A stretch of DNA of 58,854 nucleotides, from assembly GCF_001467625.1 (NCBI RefSeq), contig NZ_LNYB01000009.1, positions 1 through 58,854 on the forward strand. The letters are read 5' to 3'. The notes beneath the pieces were generated by a model. That model was not told the DNA's origin. It saw only the letters and a list, made by a program, of their open reading frames with translations, and ran no database searches. The stretch is from Legionella feeleii (GTDB lineage Bacteria > Pseudomonadota > Gammaproteobacteria > Legionellales > Legionellaceae). A program made the position numbers and the translations under genes. This document shows, one piece after another, positions 17,269 to 26,106 of this stretch (the first letter of the stretch is position 1; each line of letters opens with the position of its first letter).

Positions 17269-18467
17269 AATCGATGAAGTTAGATGCGCTTATTATTGGC
17301 GGGGGACCTGCCGGTGCGACAACCGCATTATTACTTGCTAAAGCAGGTTGGGCAGTAGGCCTGATAGAAAAGAAACGCTTCCCGCGCAGAAAAGTATGCG
17401 GGGAATTTTTATCAGCTACGAATTTACCTCTTTTGCAGAAATTGGGAATTGCGGAATTTTACCTTTCCCATAGCGGCCCGGAAGTACGGCGTGTTGGTTT
17501 ATACACTGCGGATACTGTAGTAACTTCTGCAATGCCTCTTGTTGGCTCTTCGATTGCCAGAGGGGGCCGAGCTTTAGGGCGAGAACATTTAGACACAGCA
17601 CTCCTTCATGAAGCTCAAGCGAATGGAGCACAAATTTGGCAACCCGCAGAAGCAAAGACTCTGGAGCGTCAAGCAAATCAATTCACCTGTACTTTCAGAG
17701 ACGGTAATGAAACCAAAGAACTCAGCGCAGCTGTTATTGTGAGGGCCAGTGGTTCCTGGGAAAAACAGGTTGGGCGACCGGATATTAAAGACCATAAACC
17801 GTCCGACTTATTGGCATTCAAAGCCCATTTTTTAAATGCCAATTTGCCTTCTGACCTAATGCCCTTACTGGCTTTTCCAGGGGGATACGGAGGCCTCGTC
17901 CACAGTGATCATCAACGAGTTACACTTTCGTGCTGTATTCGTCGTGATACCTTGCATAATCTGAGATTAGACTATCCAGGTATATCAGCGGGTGAAGCTG
18001 TCTTGCAATACATCATGGCTCACTGCCGGGGTGTGCGAGAAACGCTTACTCATGCAGAACGTCAAGGAAACTGGCTTGCTGCAGGCCCGATTCACCCTGG
18101 CATTCGCTATTGTTATAAAGATCATCAATTTTTTGCCGGTAACCTGGCAGGCGAAGCGCATCCGGTTGTCGCCGAAGGAATTAGTATGGCCATGCAATCT
18201 GCATGGCTGCTTTCCCAAACCCTAATCGCCCACAAAAATGAGATTCTGACGGGTAAGGGGTTAAATAACGCTGGCGCCGATTATACTAAACAATGGCGCA
18301 AACACTTTGTAAAACGTATCCACTCCGCCGCCGTGTTTGCCCAATTGGCAATGATGCGCCCCTGGGCTCATTCTCTCCTGTTACCTCTTGTCAAACAATT
18401 TCCAGGAATTCTAACGTTTGGTGCAAAATTGAGCGGTAAAATCCAGCAGGTTTTGCCAATTGAATAA
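17265..18467 (+). CDS. FAD-dependent oxidoreductase of the geranylgeranyl reductase family
   Basis: The product has 400 residues. The dinucleotide-binding GGGPAGATTALLLAKAG opens the protein, with the acidic end of strand two in GLIEKKRFPRRKVCGEFLS; the RRKVCGE block is typical of geranylgeranyl reductase-like and related flavoproteins. A second FAD motif lies in FFAGNLAGEAHPVVAEGISMAM. There is no signal peptide. It is translationally coupled to the upstream methyltransferase. In other bacteria this pair often sits next to a type III polyketide synthase, which is not present here. The substrate is unknown. Confidence 0.82.
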   Translation: MKSMKLDALIIGGGPAGATTALLLAKAGWAVGLIEKKRFPRRKVCGEFLSATNLPLLQKLGIAEFYLSHSGPEVRRVGLYTADTVVTSAMPLVGSSIARGGRALGREHLDTALLHEAQANGAQIWQPAEAKTLERQANQFTCTFRDGNETKELSAAVIVRASGSWEKQVGRPDIKDHKPSDLLAFKAHFLNANLPSDLMPLLAFPGGYGGLVHSDHQRVTLSCCIRRDTLHNLRLDYPGISAGEAVLQYIMAHCRGVRETLTHAERQGNWLAAGPIHPGIRYCYKDHQFFAGNLAGEAHPVVAEGISMAMQSAWLLSQTLIAHKNEILTGKGLNNAGADYTKQWRKHFVKRIHSAAVFAQLAMMRPWAHSLLLPLVKQFPGILTFGAKLSGKIQQVLPIE

Positions 18468-18626
18468 TGGAATAACCTTGATCTGGAATAGAGTAACCCT
18501 ACTCCGATGAATTAAAAATCGTACATTCCTTCAGGTGCAACCAATTTGAAAAGAAGGCTATTGACGGAGTATTCAAAAGCATGACAGTATAAAATTTCCA
18601 ACCTCAACCTCGTTCAAGGAGTGAAC

Positions 18627-20525
18627 ATGCCATTTGCAGAAGGATCAAAAGCAGCTTTTCTGGGAGACCTCAAAGCCAAGGGAATTGCCTATAAGGTAGA
18701 AACCTGGACCAATTACATGGAAAATGTTGTAAAACGTAAAGCGGTTATTGTCCAAGTTGACAATGAAAAGCAAGTACAAGAGGTCATGCGAGCCGTTAAA
18801 AAGCAAAATGCCCAACATACTGACCATAAAATCAGTGTAAAAGGCACAGCAGGATGGGCGGACAAAGAGCAAAGCTGGTGCTGCTTTCCTTGGGCAAAAG
18901 TACAAGAGCAACGCTACAATGAATCGTTTTCCTTCTCAGAAGGCTCCGTTGCTGATGTTATTATTCGCTTTAGTCCAAAATACCAAGGCGTAAAAAAACT
19001 GGGCGAAATGGAACATACTCCCCCCGTGGATTCAAAGAACCCTCTCGATCACCTTCGAGTTTACGAAATTTTAGTCACCGCAGGCGTACAAATCGCTAAA
19101 CTTGCACAAAAACTTAGAGATTTAGGACTTTCTTTAAGAACAGTCAGCATGCTTTCCTGGGCGAGCGCCGTCGGTTTGGCAGGCACGGGAGGACATGGAA
19201 CTGGCCGTGATGAACCTGCTTTCAGTGGCCAGATTACTGGATTACGAATATGTGACCATGAAGGAAATATCCGTGAAATAACGGTTGGCGATGAAGATTT
19301 TGCTACCTTGTCGGCAGCTCACTCAGGTGCATTAGGGATTGTTCTTAGCATGACGATGAAAGTCGTCGAAGCATTTAATCTGAAAGAGACCATCCAGAAC
19401 TTCCCTGACGCAAAAACAATGGGACCCCATCTAGGGAAACTCCTGGCAGAGAATCAATATTTCAGTTTAATTGGAGTTGGAATCGGGAATCCCACCCCGT
19501 TTGATGAGTTATCTTCGCAAGATAAATGGCAAATTCGTTTGTGGAATCACACGGACGAAGCGCCTACTCAAAACTTAAATCCACCTTATGCTGCCGATGC
19601 CCGTTCTCTGGCACAAGAATTAAGTGTAAGAGTCGGAGATTCGTTGCAAGAATTCCTCCTCGACTCGAAACTGATACCACTCTTACCCTACTATTTATCG
19701 CTGGCTGCGACAACGATAACAGAAACGCGCGGAACGGAGCCAATTGTTGATTATGAAAACAAAATTACTCATTACCAAACTGCTTTTCCCAAGAAAATGC
19801 GGGATACCAGTTATCTCTTACCTGTGAAAGATGGGGAAGCCGGGGACGTACTCGCTGCTGTTTTACAAAAAATTGAAGATTTAACAAAAGCAGCAATAGA
19901 ACGCGGCGAATGCCCTGTTACTTACGCTGTTTATGCACGCTACATCAAGGGAAGCAATGGCGGGTTGTCCACGACATCAACCAGCTCCGAGGATGAACAC
20001 ATCCTGGCAATCGATATAGTCACCCATCCCAATGCGCCTGGAATTACAAATTTTGAGAAAGGATTGCTGGCCTATTTTTCCGAAATTGGCATTAAACCAC
20101 GTTTCCACTTAGGTAAGAATTTTCCCTTCGGTATTCGAAGCTACACTGACTTTCTAACACCTGAAGCCATTGCACAATATAAAGAAGCCCTGGTGAAATG
20201 GTATGGTAGCGAAGAGACATTGGAAGCAAGCCCCTTCATTACCCCTTATTTTGAACAAATGTTAGACGAACAATCAGGTAAACAGCTATTGCATTTGGCG
20301 CAGCCAGAACAGGAAACGGCGCCAGACCATTCGCATGAAGAGTGCGCATCATTCCTGGAGAGCTTGATTCCAGCAATAGAATTACTTCCCATCGCTGGTA
20401 AGAACTCAAAACTACTAAAAGATGCGTTTGTAGGTCAATGCCGGGAATCACTACGCGCACTAAGGAAAGAGCGAGCAGAGGCAGAACAGCAATTGGAAGA
20501 CTCTCCTTCAACTGCATTGATTTAA
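18627..20525 (+). CDS. FAD-binding oxidoreductase (aldonolactone oxidase-like)
   Basis: The product has 632 residues. The FAD-binding type 4 (VAO/PCMH) domain fills about residues 30-260: VVKRKAVIVQVDNEKQVQEV, the diphosphate loop AGTGGHGTGRD and SGALGIVLSMTMKV. The rest is a substrate domain like that of D-arabinono-1,4-lactone or L-gulonolactone oxidases, although longer than theirs (about 450 residues). The ATG is preceded by AAGGAG at a spacing of five; a GTG six bases earlier overlaps that site. The true substrate is unknown. A strong terminator follows. Confidence 0.78.
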   Translation: MPFAEGSKAAFLGDLKAKGIAYKVETWTNYMENVVKRKAVIVQVDNEKQVQEVMRAVKKQNAQHTDHKISVKGTAGWADKEQSWCCFPWAKVQEQRYNESFSFSEGSVADVIIRFSPKYQGVKKLGEMEHTPPVDSKNPLDHLRVYEILVTAGVQIAKLAQKLRDLGLSLRTVSMLSWASAVGLAGTGGHGTGRDEPAFSGQITGLRICDHEGNIREITVGDEDFATLSAAHSGALGIVLSMTMKVVEAFNLKETIQNFPDAKTMGPHLGKLLAENQYFSLIGVGIGNPTPFDELSSQDKWQIRLWNHTDEAPTQNLNPPYAADARSLAQELSVRVGDSLQEFLLDSKLIPLLPYYLSLAATTITETRGTEPIVDYENKITHYQTAFPKKMRDTSYLLPVKDGEAGDVLAAVLQKIEDLTKAAIERGECPVTYAVYARYIKGSNGGLSTTSTSSEDEHILAIDIVTHPNAPGITNFEKGLLAYFSEIGIKPRFHLGKNFPFGIRSYTDFLTPEAIAQYKEALVKWYGSEETLEASPFITPYFEQMLDEQSGKQLLHLAQPEQETAPDHSHEECASFLESLIPAIELLPIAGKNSKLLKDAFVGQCRESLRALRKERAEAEQQLEDSPSTALI

Positions 20526-20533
20526 ACCACCTC

Positions 20534-20551
20534 GGGCCAGGAACCTGGCCC
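20534..20551 (+). terminator. Rho-independent terminator of the FAD oxidoreductase gene
   Basis: Eight-base GC arms GGGCCAGG and CCTGGCCC have a two-base loop and are followed by an AT-rich stretch with TCTTTCTC. Confidence 0.7.
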
Positions 20552-20756
20552 AATATCTTTCTCAAAAGCCAAGTGCTTTAATACCCAATCTGCAAGTTGG
20601 CTTTGGAGGTTTTTCCTAACGCCAAGGTCGCATAACCCGCAACAAATAGAACAATAAAAACCCACGAGGTATAAATTAAAATTTAACTGTTCATTTAATT
20701 GACCAACTGTGGCATTAATTATATGATGCCGCTAAATTTATTTTCGGCTCCATAAG

Positions 20757-21482
20757 ATGACTTTACGTGAATTGGAAATTACCTTTATTCCGAAATTTAT
20801 AGAAGCACTTAATAAAGATAGCCAGGCTAGTATCCATGCTGGGGAAGTTAATTTTCGGGTGCTAGGCTCAGCTATACTCCTCCTGGAAGATATTGATAAG
20901 TACACTAGCTTAAGCCTGGAACATTTAATGGCAGGCATTATAAATCTTGCCGTTTGCTTGCACATTGATATATATGCCAATATTCATACTCCCAAAATAG
21001 GTGAAGCGGTATCTAACCAATACAGGAGTGAAATTGAACCTTGGTTTCATCCGTATAAGGCAGCACGAAAAGCGGTCGGTTCTACCTTGTCAGAAGCAAA
21101 AGCGTTGGAAATAGCGATGCCTGCTATTGAACAGGCCTCTAGAAACCCTTTGTATCTCACCCCCTGTCTTCCTCACACCTTAAGGGTGTATTTTGAATAT
21201 CTGCAACAACTGGATAATACCTTTGTTCCCCCCGTAATTCCTACCGGCAACACATTTGCAAAATGGTCTAAAGAGCAGTTCAACAAGATGACAGTCAATA
21301 CCCCCTCGTCTTTATTGAATTTATCTTTATTTGCAGCTGCAAGGTATGCATTGCCTATAGATCGCCTCCCTGCTGATTTACAGGAAAAATTAACTGCCTT
21401 GCCTGCTGAAGCTGGTAATGAGGCTGCAGACGACATGGAGCCTTTAATCCCGCCACCTGGCTCTTGTTGTGCTATTATTTAA
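20757..21482 (+). CDS. Hypothetical protein ending in a CaaX prenylation motif
   Basis: The product has 241 residues, soluble and mostly helical, with no recognised domain. The last residues are PPPGSCCAII, a flexible proline-rich linker followed by Cys-Ala-Ile-Ile. That matches the CaaX box read by host prenyltransferases; a final Ile favours geranylgeranylation, and the preceding Cys could be palmitoylated. Some Legionella effectors (for example AnkB) are known to be prenylated by the host through such a box. Bacteria have no CaaX prenylation, which makes the motif suggestive. The gene stands alone, with an ATG start and no clear ribosome site. Confidence 0.65.
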   Translation: MTLRELEITFIPKFIEALNKDSQASIHAGEVNFRVLGSAILLLEDIDKYTSLSLEHLMAGIINLAVCLHIDIYANIHTPKIGEAVSNQYRSEIEPWFHPYKAARKAVGSTLSEAKALEIAMPAIEQASRNPLYLTPCLPHTLRVYFEYLQQLDNTFVPPVIPTGNTFAKWSKEQFNKMTVNTPSSLLNLSLFAAARYALPIDRLPADLQEKLTALPAEAGNEAADDMEPLIPPPGSCCAII

Positions 21483-21496
21483 TTAATTTAATTTGT

Positions 21497-21528
21497 AGCA
21501 CTGTAGTCGGGCCTTCTTAGCCCGACAT
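21497..21528. repeat. REP-like palindrome
   Basis: GTCGGGC and GCCCGAC flank CTTCTTA (21506-21526), inside a context (TGTAG...ACATTGC) resembling the short repeats scattered in Legionella genomes. It may also help end the CaaX gene transcript, but there is no T run. Confidence 0.5.
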
Positions 21529-21624
21529 TGCTTACAATGCCCAACTAACCTGTTTCAACCCCCATTTCCTTTTTCTAAAAAATTCTGCCATACCTTAGAA
21601 GTAAGCAAGTAATCAATCATCGCC

Positions 21625-22377
21625 ATGATCACCATGCAATTAAGGTTTTATGAGGAATTAAATGATTTTTTACCCTTAAAGAAGCGTAAAATACGCTTTC
21701 CACATACTATTACTCAGCAAAGCACGATAAAAGATGTCATTGAATCACTTGGCGTCCCTCATACAGAAATCGAGTTGATTTTAGTCAATGGAAAACCAGT
21801 CGATTTTAATTACCTGGTTCAGGAACAAGATGATATTTCTGTTTATCCGGTTTTTGAGGCCTTTGATGTGAGTGGACTTGTACGGCTTCGCTCGAAACCA
21901 CTAAGAAAACCTCGGTTTATTTTGGATGTCCATCTTGGAAAATTAGCCAGGTATATGCGCTTACTTGGATTGGATGTGGTTTATGAAACTGATTTATCGG
22001 ATGAAACCATCGTGCAGCGTAGCAAGGAAGAGAAGCGTATTGTCTTAACCCGCGATATTGGTTTATTAAAAAATAAAGCGATTACTCATGGGCACTGGAT
22101 GCATCATACTGATCCCAATGAGCAAGTCAAAGAAGTATTAAAACAATTTCATTTAACGAAGCAATGCCATCCATTTACGCGTTGCCTGCGCTGTAATGGG
22201 CTATTAACGAAAGTGAGCAAAAATGAAATTATTACTGAGCTCCCTCCGTTAGCCCAAAAATATTATCAATCTTTCATGCAATGCCAGGCGTGTAAAAAAA
22301 TTTATTGGGAAGGCTCCCATTACTATAAATTAAAAAATTGGCTTGCTAAAATCCAATTCAATAGCCACCTACAATAG
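21625..22377 (+). CDS. Mut7-C RNase domain protein with N-terminal ubiquitin-like domain
   Basis: The product has 250 residues. Residues 1-85 look like the Mut7-C ubiquitin-like (MoaD-type) domain: LRFYEELNDFL, IELILVNGKPV, DDISVYPVFE. The Mut7-C RNase (PIN-like) domain follows: FILDVHLGKLARYMRLLGLDV, LSDETIVQRS, RIVLTRDIGLL. A zinc-ribbon end has paired Cys (TRCLRCNGLL, MQCQACKKIY). The putative catalytic acids are in LDVHLG and TRDIGLL. Such proteins are widespread; the RNA target is unknown. The start may be this ATG or the one nine bases later. Confidence 0.88.
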   Translation: MITMQLRFYEELNDFLPLKKRKIRFPHTITQQSTIKDVIESLGVPHTEIELILVNGKPVDFNYLVQEQDDISVYPVFEAFDVSGLVRLRSKPLRKPRFILDVHLGKLARYMRLLGLDVVYETDLSDETIVQRSKEEKRIVLTRDIGLLKNKAITHGHWMHHTDPNEQVKEVLKQFHLTKQCHPFTRCLRCNGLLTKVSKNEIITELPPLAQKYYQSFMQCQACKKIYWEGSHYYKLKNWLAKIQFNSHLQ

Positions 22378-22504
22378 ATTAAAACTCATTGTTATAAAAA
22401 TCGAATATCCTGTTTGCCTGAGGATTCTCTTTCCATGATCCAGCGATTTGCTGGAGTCGAAGAGGAACTGCGCAAATTATCATTTAGCAACGATTTGTAA
22501 AATT

Positions 22505-23221
22505 TTATAAAGGACAATTCGGTCGCTGAGCCAACCAACTTTTTTTGTATTCATCGGCATAGCCGTCCGCCAGACGTGTGGTTTCGGGCAAGCGATAGTT
22601 GGGTGATAGCTTTAATATCCATTCGCGGGCGCTGGAAAGCGAGATGTTGTGGCCGCTAGAAACGTAAACTGGTTTGACTCCGTTACGCGTCCTTAAGACA
22701 CAGCCAATAATTGTTTTATGTTTATCGTAAAGATAAGAAAAATTACCCCTTGAGGGCCCGGGTTCATCAGCGGTTCCGCAAAGCCTGCTTTTGCCGCAGC
22801 CAATCGTTGGGATGTTATAAGCCAAGCCTAAATGACAGGCCAGGCCAAAGCCTCTTGGATGCGCGACGCCCTGGCCATCGCAGACGATTAAATCTGGCAG
22901 TTTGTTTAACTTATCCAGTGCCTTGCTAATTGCCGGCACTTCGCGAAACGATAAAAAGCCTGAGCAATAGGGAATGGTGATGGTAGACGTTGCTTCTTGC
23001 ACTTCGCGAATTGCCAGCGACTCGGCATCAATAACGATAGCAACCGCAAAGGCTTGATTCGTTGCTTTATCATAAGCAACATCGACACCTGCAACCGTTT
23101 CTATTGTTTTGTTTTGATCGTCCTGACTAAGCAGCGCAGACCATTGTCGTTGATAAAGCATCGCCTGTTGGGTATTGAACCGACCCGCCAGGGTGATATC
23201 GCCCGGATTTATAAAATTCAT
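22505..23221 (-). CDS. nfi: Deoxyribonuclease V (endonuclease V)
   Basis: Endonuclease V cuts DNA near deaminated bases such as deoxyinosine and starts their repair. The product has 238 residues against about 223 in E. coli. Signature blocks are VAGVDVAYD (metal Asp), the PYCSGFLSFREVPAI strand with the PYIPG-like wedge region, DLIVCDGQGVAHPRGFGLA (metal Asp) and GCGKSRLCG. Its ATG lies 17 bases after the acs stop codon, so it is the last gene of the mmsA-mmsB-acs transcript. Confidence 0.93.
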   Translation of the reverse strand: MNFINPGDITLAGRFNTQQAMLYQRQWSALLSQDDQNKTIETVAGVDVAYDKATNQAFAVAIVIDAESLAIREVQEATSTITIPYCSGFLSFREVPAISKALDKLNKLPDLIVCDGQGVAHPRGFGLACHLGLAYNIPTIGCGKSRLCGTADEPGPSRGNFSYLYDKHKTIIGCVLRTRNGVKPVYVSSGHNISLSSAREWILKLSPNYRLPETTRLADGYADEYKKSWLAQRPNCPL

Positions 23222-23238
23222 CGTGTTATCAACATAAA

Positions 23239-25110
23239 CTAGTCCGTTTTTCCCACCGCCTGTTTCATAAGATCCGTTACCGTTTGCGGATTGGCTAAGG
23301 TAGATAAATCACCCAATTCAGCAAGCGTAGAGATTTTCTTATTAGCAATCTGGCGTAATATGCGACGCATAATTTTACCGGAACGCGTTTTCGGTAAATC
23401 AAAAACCCACTCAATAACATCGGGTTTGGCAATGGCGCCAATGGTCGTTTTGACGGTGTTGAGTAGTTGCTCCTGGAGTTGAGGACTGGGGTTTTGCCCT
23501 TCTTTCAAGCTAACAAATGCGTAAATGGCTTGCCCTTTAATCTCGTGGTCAATACCTACCACCGCAGCTTCGGCTACCAATGGGTGGGTAACCAATGCAC
23601 TTTCAATTTCAGCGGTACCGAGACGATGCCCAGCCACATTAAGGACATCATCAAGACGTCCGGTAATCCAGTAATCACCATCACTATCTCGACGCGCACC
23701 ATCACCAGTCAGGTAATAACCATTCCTTAAATACGTCTGGCAATAGCGTGCATGATCACCAGCGATGGTTCTCGCCATGGAAGGCCAGGGGTATTTGATG
23801 GCTAACAACCCTTCGCCAGCTCCTTCTATCTCCTTATCGTCTTCATCAAGTAATACGGGATAAATGCCTGGCAGCGGTTGGCTGGCGGCTCCGGGTTTGG
23901 CTTTTTGAAGATCGCCCTGCGGGCAAATCATGATCGAGCCTGTTTCCGTTTGCCACCAGGTATCAACGATGGGAGTCTGGTTTAAGCCAACGGTTTGTTG
24001 GTACCATTGCCAAACCTCAGGATTAATGGGTTCACCCACCGTACCCAATAGACGCAATGATTTTCTACTCGTTGTAGTTAACCATTTATCGCCTTCCCTT
24101 TTTAAAGCACGAATGGCAGTAGGGGCAGTATAAAAAACATTCACTCGATATTTGTCAATTATTTCCCAGCAACGGGCAGGTGACGGCCAGGTAGGGACAC
24201 CAGCAAACATAAGCGTTGTAATCCCATTGCATAATGGCCCATAAACCACATAGCTATGCCCGGTTATCCAGCTTATATCGGCAGTACACCAAAAAATATC
24301 GTTATCCTTACAGTTGAAAATATGCTGGTGGCTATAAGCCACTTGCACCAGATAGCCGCCGGTTGTGTGCACCACTCCTTTCGGTTTTCCAGTACTACCC
24401 GAGGTATAAAGGATAAAGAGGGGATCTTCGGCATCCATCGATTCAGCTGGGCAAAAATTGCTAACCGTATGCTTGAGTTCATGCCACCAGTGATCACGAT
24501 TAGCATCAAGGGGGACGGTCGTTTCCTGATGGCTGATCACTAACATTTGTAAGGGAAGCGCTTGACCAGCTTCATCAGCTTGCTGTTTAAGGGCAAAATT
24601 TTTGCCGCCACGCTGGTAGCTATCTGCTGTAATCAAAAGCTTGCAATTTGCTGCCTCTAAACGTTGTCGCAGGGCTGTTGCTGAAAAACCGGCAAATACA
24701 ACTGTATGTACGGCACCAATTCGAGCACAGGCAAGCATGGCAATCGCTGCCTCCGGGATCATGGGCAGATAAATACCCACTGTATCGCCTCTACCAATAC
24801 CCAACTTTTTAAGGACATTGGCCATACGACATACTTCCTGGTGGAGCTCGGCAAAAGTCAGAATGCGCTGTTCATCAGGATTATCGCCTTCCCAAATAAT
24901 CGCAGGATGGTTGCCTTTTGCAGGTAAATGTCGATCCAGGCAGTTGGCGCTGACATTAAGTTTGGCGCCTGTAAACCACTGTATGTTGCCCTGCGCCAAA
25001 CTCCCTTTTAAAACGCTGTTCCATGGCTCCAGCCAATCAACATATTTCAGGGCTGTCTCAGCCCAAAATGGCTCGAAAGCCTCCTTGCCTTCTTGTGTTG
25101 AATTTTCCAT
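23239..25110 (-). CDS. acs: Acetyl-CoA synthetase (AMP-forming)
   Basis: It activates acetate to acetyl-CoA through acetyl-AMP. The product has 623 residues. Motifs are the ATP loop YTSGSTGKPKGVVHTTGGY, DTWWQTETGS (the second Trp limits the acyl pocket to acetate), TGDGARRD, GRLDDVLNVAGHRLGTAEIE and the C-terminal SGKIMRRIL with the catalytic Lys that is often acetylated for control. Propionyl-CoA synthetase is less likely because of the Trp and the N-terminal block. I chose the ATG eight bases after the mmsB stop; a longer frame overlapping mmsB begins 33 bases earlier. Confidence 0.9.
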   Translation of the reverse strand: MENSTQEGKEAFEPFWAETALKYVDWLEPWNSVLKGSLAQGNIQWFTGAKLNVSANCLDRHLPAKGNHPAIIWEGDNPDEQRILTFAELHQEVCRMANVLKKLGIGRGDTVGIYLPMIPEAAIAMLACARIGAVHTVVFAGFSATALRQRLEAANCKLLITADSYQRGGKNFALKQQADEAGQALPLQMLVISHQETTVPLDANRDHWWHELKHTVSNFCPAESMDAEDPLFILYTSGSTGKPKGVVHTTGGYLVQVAYSHQHIFNCKDNDIFWCTADISWITGHSYVVYGPLCNGITTLMFAGVPTWPSPARCWEIIDKYRVNVFYTAPTAIRALKREGDKWLTTTSRKSLRLLGTVGEPINPEVWQWYQQTVGLNQTPIVDTWWQTETGSIMICPQGDLQKAKPGAASQPLPGIYPVLLDEDDKEIEGAGEGLLAIKYPWPSMARTIAGDHARYCQTYLRNGYYLTGDGARRDSDGDYWITGRLDDVLNVAGHRLGTAEIESALVTHPLVAEAAVVGIDHEIKGQAIYAFVSLKEGQNPSPQLQEQLLNTVKTTIGAIAKPDVIEWVFDLPKTRSGKIMRRILRQIANKKISTLAELGDLSTLANPQTVTDLMKQAVGKTD

Positions 25111-25117
25111 GACCTGT

Positions 25118-26017
25118 TTAATCCTCGTCCTTATCCTGGTCAATTAGCTTGATAATGGCAGAGAAATCCATATGTCCCAGGCCTTTTTCATTCATTTTTT
25201 GATAAAGCGCCATTGCTTTAGCGCCCATAGGTGTTTCAACATTAACCATCGCGGCAGTACTTTGACTTAGGGTCAAATCTTTCAGCATCATCGCTGCAGT
25301 AAAGCCGGGTTGATAAGCATTATTGGCAGGAACATTGGGAAGCACATTGGGTACAGGGACATATTGACTCATTGCCCAGCATTGGCCAGATGAACTATTA
25401 ACAACCTCATATAATTTCTGGTGTGACAGGCCCAGATGCTCAGCTAAAGTAAACGCTTCTGATATGCCAATCATTGAAATAGCCAGAACCATGTTGTTAC
25501 AGATTTTAGCTGCTTGTCCGCTGCCACCAGCACCCGTGTGGATCAGTTTTTTGCCCATGGCGGACAAGACAGGTTTTGCTTTTTCAAAAGCCTGCTCCCT
25601 GCCACCGACCATAAAGGTCAAGGTTGCTGCAGCGGCTCCGGCTACACCGCCAGATACTGGGGCATCGATGACCTGGATGTGCCTGATGGTTGCGTGTTGA
25701 TGGATTTCGCGACTTGTTTGTACATCAATAGAGGAGCAATCGATATACAATGCCTTAGGCGTTATATGGGCAAAAAGCCCTTGTTCGCCCAGGCAAACCT
25801 GCCGAACCTGTTTCCCGGTTTGCAGCATCGTAATAATAACATCTTGATTTTGAGCCGCTTTTGGCAGAGAAGACGCTTTAGAGCCTCCTGCGGCTACCAA
25901 TGCATCGACTGCTTTTGCCTGCAAATCAAAGCCCGTGACGGAATGTCCCGCCTTCACTAAATTAATAGCCATAGGCAAACCCATGTGGCCTAAACCTACG
26001 AATCCAATGCGCGCCAT
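25118..26017 (-). CDS. mmsB: 3-hydroxyisobutyrate dehydrogenase
   Basis: It oxidises 3-hydroxyisobutyrate to methylmalonate semialdehyde with NAD in valine breakdown. The product has 299 residues. The Rossmann start IGFVGLGHMGLPMAINLVKAG, the substrate motif DAPVSGGVAGAAAATLTFMVGG and the catalytic Lys in GGSGQAAKICNNMVL are diagnostic. The start is the second of two near ATGs: AGGAG abuts the first and stands six bases from the second. It follows mmsA by 89 bases and is directly followed by acs. Confidence 0.93.
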   Translation of the reverse strand: MARIGFVGLGHMGLPMAINLVKAGHSVTGFDLQAKAVDALVAAGGSKASSLPKAAQNQDVIITMLQTGKQVRQVCLGEQGLFAHITPKALYIDCSSIDVQTSREIHQHATIRHIQVIDAPVSGGVAGAAAATLTFMVGGREQAFEKAKPVLSAMGKKLIHTGAGGSGQAAKICNNMVLAISMIGISEAFTLAEHLGLSHQKLYEVVNSSSGQCWAMSQYVPVPNVLPNVPANNAYQPGFTAAMMLKDLTLSQSTAAMVNVETPMGAKAMALYQKMNEKGLGHMDFSAIIKLIDQDKDED

Positions 26018-26106
26018 TCTCATCTCCTAACAATTTCTTTTGTAGTCAACCTGGTTATGTTGGCAGGTTTGATTACATCATTTCTAGCTATCTCTTTAAA
26101 ACGTAT

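Noticed and set aside
25514-25960. Forward frame of 148 codons
   Set aside because: It is antisense to mmsB, which has complete family motifs.
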